Source of the DNA: Syntrophaceae bacterium UBA5764
GTDB taxonomy: Bacteria > Desulfobacterota > Syntrophia > Syntrophales > Smithellaceae
Direction: 5' to 3'
Assembly: GCA_002418825.1 (NCBI GenBank)
Contig: DIEW01000075.1
Span: 1-9,921, forward strand
DNA length: 9,921 bases
Part shown: in pieces, positions 7,187 through 9,921 of the stretch
How the letters are laid out: each line of letters begins with the position of its first letter
Numbering within the stretch: position 1 is the first letter of the stretch
The notes under the pieces: generated by a model
Database searches by the model: none
Told to the model about the DNA's origin: nothing
Seen by the model: the letters and a program-made list of their open reading frames with translations, nothing else
Position numbers and translations under genes: made by a program

Positions 7187-7465
7187 ATGAAATGCAATGT
7201 AGCCGAAAAGCTTGCTGAATATTTTAAACTAATCATGCTTGCCGCGGCATACCTTGCCTGTATTTTTTCCCCACCTTCAGTATATGCCCTGCAGCCTCCG
7301 CCTCCTCTGGATGATTTCAATACCGACGGCGTTTCCGATATCATCGTGAAGCGCGTGGGAACAGGTCAGGCCGTGCTGTGGTTTATGAAAAAGGACGGAA
7401 CAAAAAGCAGCACAAAAACCCTCCTGGCCAATGATGGCACTTGGAAACTGGTAATCTGTGAATAA
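7187..7465 (+). CDS. Small secreted protein with a single FG-GAP/VCBS-like repeat
   Basis: The product is 92 residues from ATG 7187. A signal peptide (hydrophobic core about residues 15-30, cleavage likely after VYA at about 34) is followed by a short poly-Pro stretch (LQPPPPLD) and one repeat unit from residue 43 to the end. DFNTDGVSDII...AVLWFMKK.GT...STKTL...TWKL matches each 48-residue unit of the large repeat protein, so the two genes are related by duplication. The unit has two extra residues in the middle and after 'LL'. ATG 7154 in the same frame would add 11 residues but has no ribosome site; 7187 has only a modest GGA 8 nt upstream. Mature size would be near 58 residues. It could cap or bind the repeat protein, or be a deletion remnant; the intact signal peptide and terminal stop argue for a working gene. 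Confidence 0.68.
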   Translation: MKCNVAEKLAEYFKLIMLAAAYLACIFSPPSVYALQPPPPLDDFNTDGVSDIIVKRVGTGQAVLWFMKKDGTKSSTKTLLANDGTWKLVICE

Positions 7466-7697
7466 CGGCGCCTAAGAAAGAAGAAAAAATAATATAAGTT
7501 TTAATAGATAGGGAAAGAAATTACGCTGGTTCCTGTATAAGGCGTGATGGAGAGGTCAGTCCAAATTCTGTCCAAAATGCCTTTTTCGTAGGTGAGCATG
7601 CTAAAAGATGAGCATAATTTTCAAAAGGACGGATGTCGTAAAGTGCCGTCAACGCACCCATTAGAGCATCACCCTACATATTGGGGCCAAAATCTTC

Positions 7698-7726
7698 TTG
7701 ACACACAAGACGGCATTTCTTATATT
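7698..7726 (+). promoter_or_regulatory. Strong sigma70-type promoter for the dehydratase-like gene
   Basis: TTGACA (7698-7703), a 17-nt spacer and TATATT (7721-7726) match the consensus at eleven of twelve positions. Transcription would begin near 7733, giving a leader of roughly 78 nt that includes GGTGGAACC (7767-7775). Confidence 0.7.
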
Positions 7727-7796
7727 CCATCCCACAAAAAAGTAAGGTCTTATCTATCTATTTGATGGTGGAACCAGCATGATCTAAAAATTTTGT

Positions 7797-7802
7797 GGAG
7801 GG
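7797..7802 (+). promoter_or_regulatory. Ribosome binding site that selects ATG 7811
   Basis: GGAGGG ends 8 nt before ATG 7811. The frame is open upstream to a TTG at 7793, but that codon lies before this site and has no ribosome site of its own, so the six extra residues are not expected. Confidence 0.85.
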
Positions 7803-7810
7803 TATATTAC

Positions 7811-9250
7811 ATGATTACATCGGTTGATTACTATAACAGGTTAAAATCAAGGAAACCAACTCTATATATGTTTGGAGAAAAGGTAGACGTACCTGTTGAC
7901 CATCCTCAACTGAAAACGAACTTCAATGCGGTTGCCGTTTCTTATGACATGGCACTTAAGCCTGAATATGAAGATTTAATGACTGTTGTCTCGCCAATTA
8001 CAGGCAAAAGAGTCAACAGGTATAACCATCCGTATATGAGCGCGGATGACCTGCTTAAAAAGGTGGATATGATAAGGACAATGGTCAGCCAGACTGGATG
8101 CCCCTGTGTATGCCGCTGTGTCGGCAGCGATGCACTTAGCACTATCGGCATCACTTCTTACGATGTTGATAAAGCATTGGGTACCAATTACTACCAGCGT
8201 TATTTAGAGTATTTAAAGTATTTTCAGGAAAACGATTTGACTGCTTCCGGAGCCGTAACTGATGCTAAGGGAGACAGAAGCCTAAGACCGCACCAACAAC
8301 CAGACCCTGATTTATACGTTCATGTGGTAGATAAAAGGGAGGATGGCATCATTGTCAGAGGTGCCAAGACAAGCATTACAAATGCTGCTATCTGTGATGA
8401 AATTGTGGTAATCCCCGGCCGTGGTCTAACTGAAAAAGACGCTGCTTATGCTGTTGCTTTTGCTATCCCTGCAGACACTAAAGGTATCGTACAAATAGCA
8501 ACCGCCAAATCTCCGCGTCCAGGTTTAAAAATGGAGGGCCCCATTGCACGCAGGTATGCTTTTTCTGACTCTATGATCATCTTTGAAGATGTATTCGTTC
8601 CTTGGGAGAGAGTTTTTCTCTGCGGTGAATGGCAATTTGGCGCTGGAATGGGATCACTCTTTGGTAACTTTCATAGGTTAAGCCATTGCGGATGCATCCC
8701 GGGACGCGGAGATATGCTTACAGGTGCAACTTCTCTGATTGCAAAATATAATGGCATCAGAGATAAAGGCCATGTTAGATCCAAGCTTGTCGACCTGATA
8801 ACCAGCGCAGAAACTGTTTATGCATGTGGGATTACCGCCGCTGTTAAAGGAGTACGCACTCCTTCAGGTTTATATCAACCGGCAACAATTTATAGTAATA
8901 CAGGAAAGCTGATTGAATCTGAAAATACTACGGCCATGATTACACCTGTAGCTGATATCTGCGGTGGCTTACTAACCACAATGCCGTCTGAAGCAGATTA
9001 TTTCTCGGAAGCCACACACCAATATATGAAGAGATATTTAAAAGGCGCATCCAACCTGAAAGCAGAAGATAGGATTAAGGCTATTCACCTCGTCGCTGAT
9101 CTGACTGTAACCAGACATGCGGCAGGTGGAACTGTAGCAGAAGTAATGGGAGCAGGATCACCGGAAGCGCAACGAAGGGCTATACATGATGACTACGATT
9201 TTGAAAAAAGAGAGAAAGTTGCCAAAATGCTGGCTAACATAGGTGATTAA
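7811..9250 (+). CDS. 4-hydroxybutyryl-CoA dehydratase-like FAD/[4Fe-4S] enzyme (AbfD family)
   Basis: The 479-residue product belongs to the 4-hydroxyphenylacetate 3-hydroxylase/4-hydroxybutyryl-CoA dehydratase family of acyl-CoA dehydrogenase-like flavoproteins. AbfD of Clostridium aminobutyricum (about 490 residues) dehydrates 4-hydroxybutyryl-CoA to crotonyl-CoA by a radical mechanism in the cytoplasm. Aligned from memory, all four cluster ligands are present: Cys99 and Cys103 in GCPCVCRCVG, and His288 and Cys295 in HRLSHCGC. Other family blocks are YMFGEK near the N-terminus, YLKYFQENDL, GDRSLRP, REDGIIVRGAK, TMPSEADY and GAGSPEAQR. Several catalytic positions seem changed (AbfD Tyr296 to His292, Lys300 to Ile296, and the Glu455 region shifted), so the substrate may differ; pure hydroxylase activity is unlikely with the cluster ligands kept. 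No partner genes (4-hydroxybutyrate dehydrogenase, CoA-transferase) are in view. It has its own promoter, and its AT-richer codons with AGA/AGG arginines differ from the secreted block, suggesting separate acquisition. No terminator is evident downstream. Confidence 0.85.
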   Translation: MITSVDYYNRLKSRKPTLYMFGEKVDVPVDHPQLKTNFNAVAVSYDMALKPEYEDLMTVVSPITGKRVNRYNHPYMSADDLLKKVDMIRTMVSQTGCPCVCRCVGSDALSTIGITSYDVDKALGTNYYQRYLEYLKYFQENDLTASGAVTDAKGDRSLRPHQQPDPDLYVHVVDKREDGIIVRGAKTSITNAAICDEIVVIPGRGLTEKDAAYAVAFAIPADTKGIVQIATAKSPRPGLKMEGPIARRYAFSDSMIIFEDVFVPWERVFLCGEWQFGAGMGSLFGNFHRLSHCGCIPGRGDMLTGATSLIAKYNGIRDKGHVRSKLVDLITSAETVYACGITAAVKGVRTPSGLYQPATIYSNTGKLIESENTTAMITPVADICGGLLTTMPSEADYFSEATHQYMKRYLKGASNLKAEDRIKAIHLVADLTVTRHAAGGTVAEVMGAGSPEAQRRAIHDDYDFEKREKVAKMLANIGD

Positions 9251-9264
9251 TTTCTAATTCATAA

Positions 9265-9891
9265 CTTACCGAATGCAGATATCACGGTTATGTTGATGCT
9301 GTCCCCTGCATCCTCGAACCACAGCGAAACGAAAAGGCATTCAGGAAAAAGTTGGACACGGCTGATCCGGAAGATATACGAAGTAGATCCTCTGATCTGC
9401 CCGGCGAAATTGATTTAGCTAACAAGTATTTTTATATCCCTCATCCGAAAGAAAAAAAATTTAAGTCAGTGCCGATACTTGATAAAGACGTTGCGATTAT
9501 CCGGCAAATAGGATTATCGTTTCCGGCCATGCCGTTTTTTCGGCACAATGGCGGCATAAAGGGAACATCACCCAACGAACCATTTGGCATCAAATATTTT
9601 TATAAATGATGGAAGCAGGCATGTCTTAATTTAGGCATTAAAGGCGTTGATCTATATGGTGGGACAAGGCACAGCACTGTAACAGATTTCGGGAAAAAAT
9701 ACTCACCGGAAACAATCAAACAAAAAGGCACTGGACATAAAACCAATAAAGCATTTGATCGCTACTTATACATCCAAGACGACGAAGCCCGCGAACTGTA
9801 TGCCCATGCCCTACCAAGCCCAAATAACTTTGCAACCATTTTGCAACCAAAGAAGAAGCCCTCAAAAAATGGTAAGTTATTGGAATTATAA
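9265..9891 (+). pseudogene. Tyrosine recombinase (phage-type integrase) remnant with in-frame TGA
   Basis: One frame runs from just after a stop at 9262 to TAA 9889-9891, interrupted only by TGA at 9607-9609. The left part contains DLANKYFYIPHPKEKK (the beta-hairpin with the catalytic Lys region) and MPFFRH. The right part contains LYGGTRHSTVT (conserved Arg), GTGHKTNKAFDRY (His and the nucleophilic Tyr) and a Pro/Lys-rich tail. The TGA falls in 'FYK-stop-WKQAC', where relatives I recall have YKWWK.AC, so a TGG Trp codon probably mutated to TGA. The N-terminal arm- and core-binding domains are missing, and the usual IRPGE box reads DLPGE with an apparent deletion before DLANK, removing the first catalytic Arg. 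The protein is therefore dead on several counts. It begins 14 nt after the dehydratase stop and ends 8 nt before a tRNA-like gene, the normal place for an integrase beside its attachment site. Confidence 0.85.
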
Positions 9892-9899
9892 GCACTTTC

Positions 9900-9921
9900 T
9901 GGTGGAGGCGGCGGGAGTCGA
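9900..9921 (-). ncRNA. ssrA: 3' end of a tRNA-like gene, most likely tmRNA
   Basis: Read on the minus strand the last 22 bases give TCGACT then CCCGCCGCCTCCACCA. This fits tRNA numbering from T55 to A76: TCGA of the T-loop, C61, the T-arm strand, the acceptor strand CGCCTCC, A73 and an encoded CCA. U70 with A73 predicts a G3-U70 pair, the alanine identity element shared by tmRNA and tRNA-Ala. The exact string is familiar from tmRNA genes with a GGGGGCG 5' end, so tmRNA is preferred, with tRNA-Ala the alternative. Only the 3' end lies in the window. Confidence 0.65.
9900..9921. other. Likely attachment site core at the edge of an integrated element
   Basis: Tyrosine recombinases commonly use the 3' end of tRNA or tmRNA genes as their target, and the integrase remnant ends 8 nt away. 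On this reading the element lies to the left, at lower coordinates, and the copy here restores the 3' end of the RNA gene. The partner repeat was not found in the window, so the far end lies beyond position 1 or has been lost. Confidence 0.5.

Larger units (their letters stand above)
7466..7810. other. Intergenic region before the dehydratase gene
   Basis: No convincing gene is present in these 345 bases; the longest rightward frames starting with ATG are only about 10-15 codons. A strong promoter lies at 7698-7726. A 9-bp inverted pair (GCTGGTTCC at 7525-7533, GGAACCAGC at 7770-7778) brackets most of the region, and short repeats occur inside (GTCCAAA twice near 7559-7577, GAGCAT three times between 7597 and 7672). 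Base composition and style differ from the secreted block. It may contain the worn end of an inserted element, but I cannot identify one. Confidence 0.5.

Noticed and set aside
7763..7780. T-box-like GGTGGAACC motif before the dehydratase gene
   Set aside because: It resembles the T-box antiterminator core, but the promoter is only about 35 nt upstream of it, there is no specifier stem and no terminator hairpin before the gene, and this gene type is not a usual T-box target.

Overview
The window looks like accessory (island-type) DNA from an anaerobic Gram-negative bacterium, probably a deltaproteobacterium (Desulfobacterota). The reasons are Sec signal peptides on several beta-rich, Ca-binding-type secreted proteins, an M6-type metalloprotease with a Cys-rich tail, a 4-hydroxybutyryl-CoA dehydratase-like enzyme of a family common in anaerobes, and a 'YGGTRHST' tyrosine recombinase of a type I associate with that phylum. 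The taxonomic call is an inference and is only moderately secure.

Layout. (1) 1-1874, minus strand: a nearly complete OafA-type acyltransferase (membrane acyltransferase-3 domain plus SGNH domain) that runs off the left edge. (2) 1875-2186: divergent intergenic region with a strong sigma70-type promoter (2079-2107) reading right. (3) 2187-2624: a small secreted protein that is a stand-alone copy of the N-terminal domain of the next gene. Its 5' end is problematic: no in-frame ATG, but an out-of-frame ATG joins it through an A7 run. (4) 2729-4720: M6-family zinc metalloprotease with signal peptide, prodomain-like region, EF-hand-like loop, HELGH site and a tail of 18 cysteines. (5) 4885-6840: secreted protein with three beta-rich modules followed by six tandem FG-GAP/VCBS-like repeats of exactly 144 nt each, closed by a strong terminator. 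(6) 7187-7465: a small secreted protein carrying one copy of that same repeat. (7) 7811-9250: 4-hydroxybutyryl-CoA dehydratase-like gene with its own promoter and visibly different codon use. (8) 9265-9891: tyrosine recombinase pseudogene with an in-frame TGA, ending 8 nt before (9) 9900-9921: the 3' end of a minus-strand tRNA-like gene, most likely tmRNA (ssrA).

How it fits together. An integrase remnant abutting the 3' end of ssrA is the classic edge of an integrated element, so the whole window may lie inside an island whose integrase has died. The central block (2187-7465) is a set of four exported proteins built from two shared parts. A long protein in each case has a short companion that is just one of its domains: protease plus free N-domain, and repeat protein plus free single repeat. 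This doubled 'parent plus orphan domain' arrangement is the most unusual feature of the window. The free N-domain could act on the protease as an inhibitor or folding aid, and the free repeat could bind the repeat protein, but no function is proven by sequence alone.
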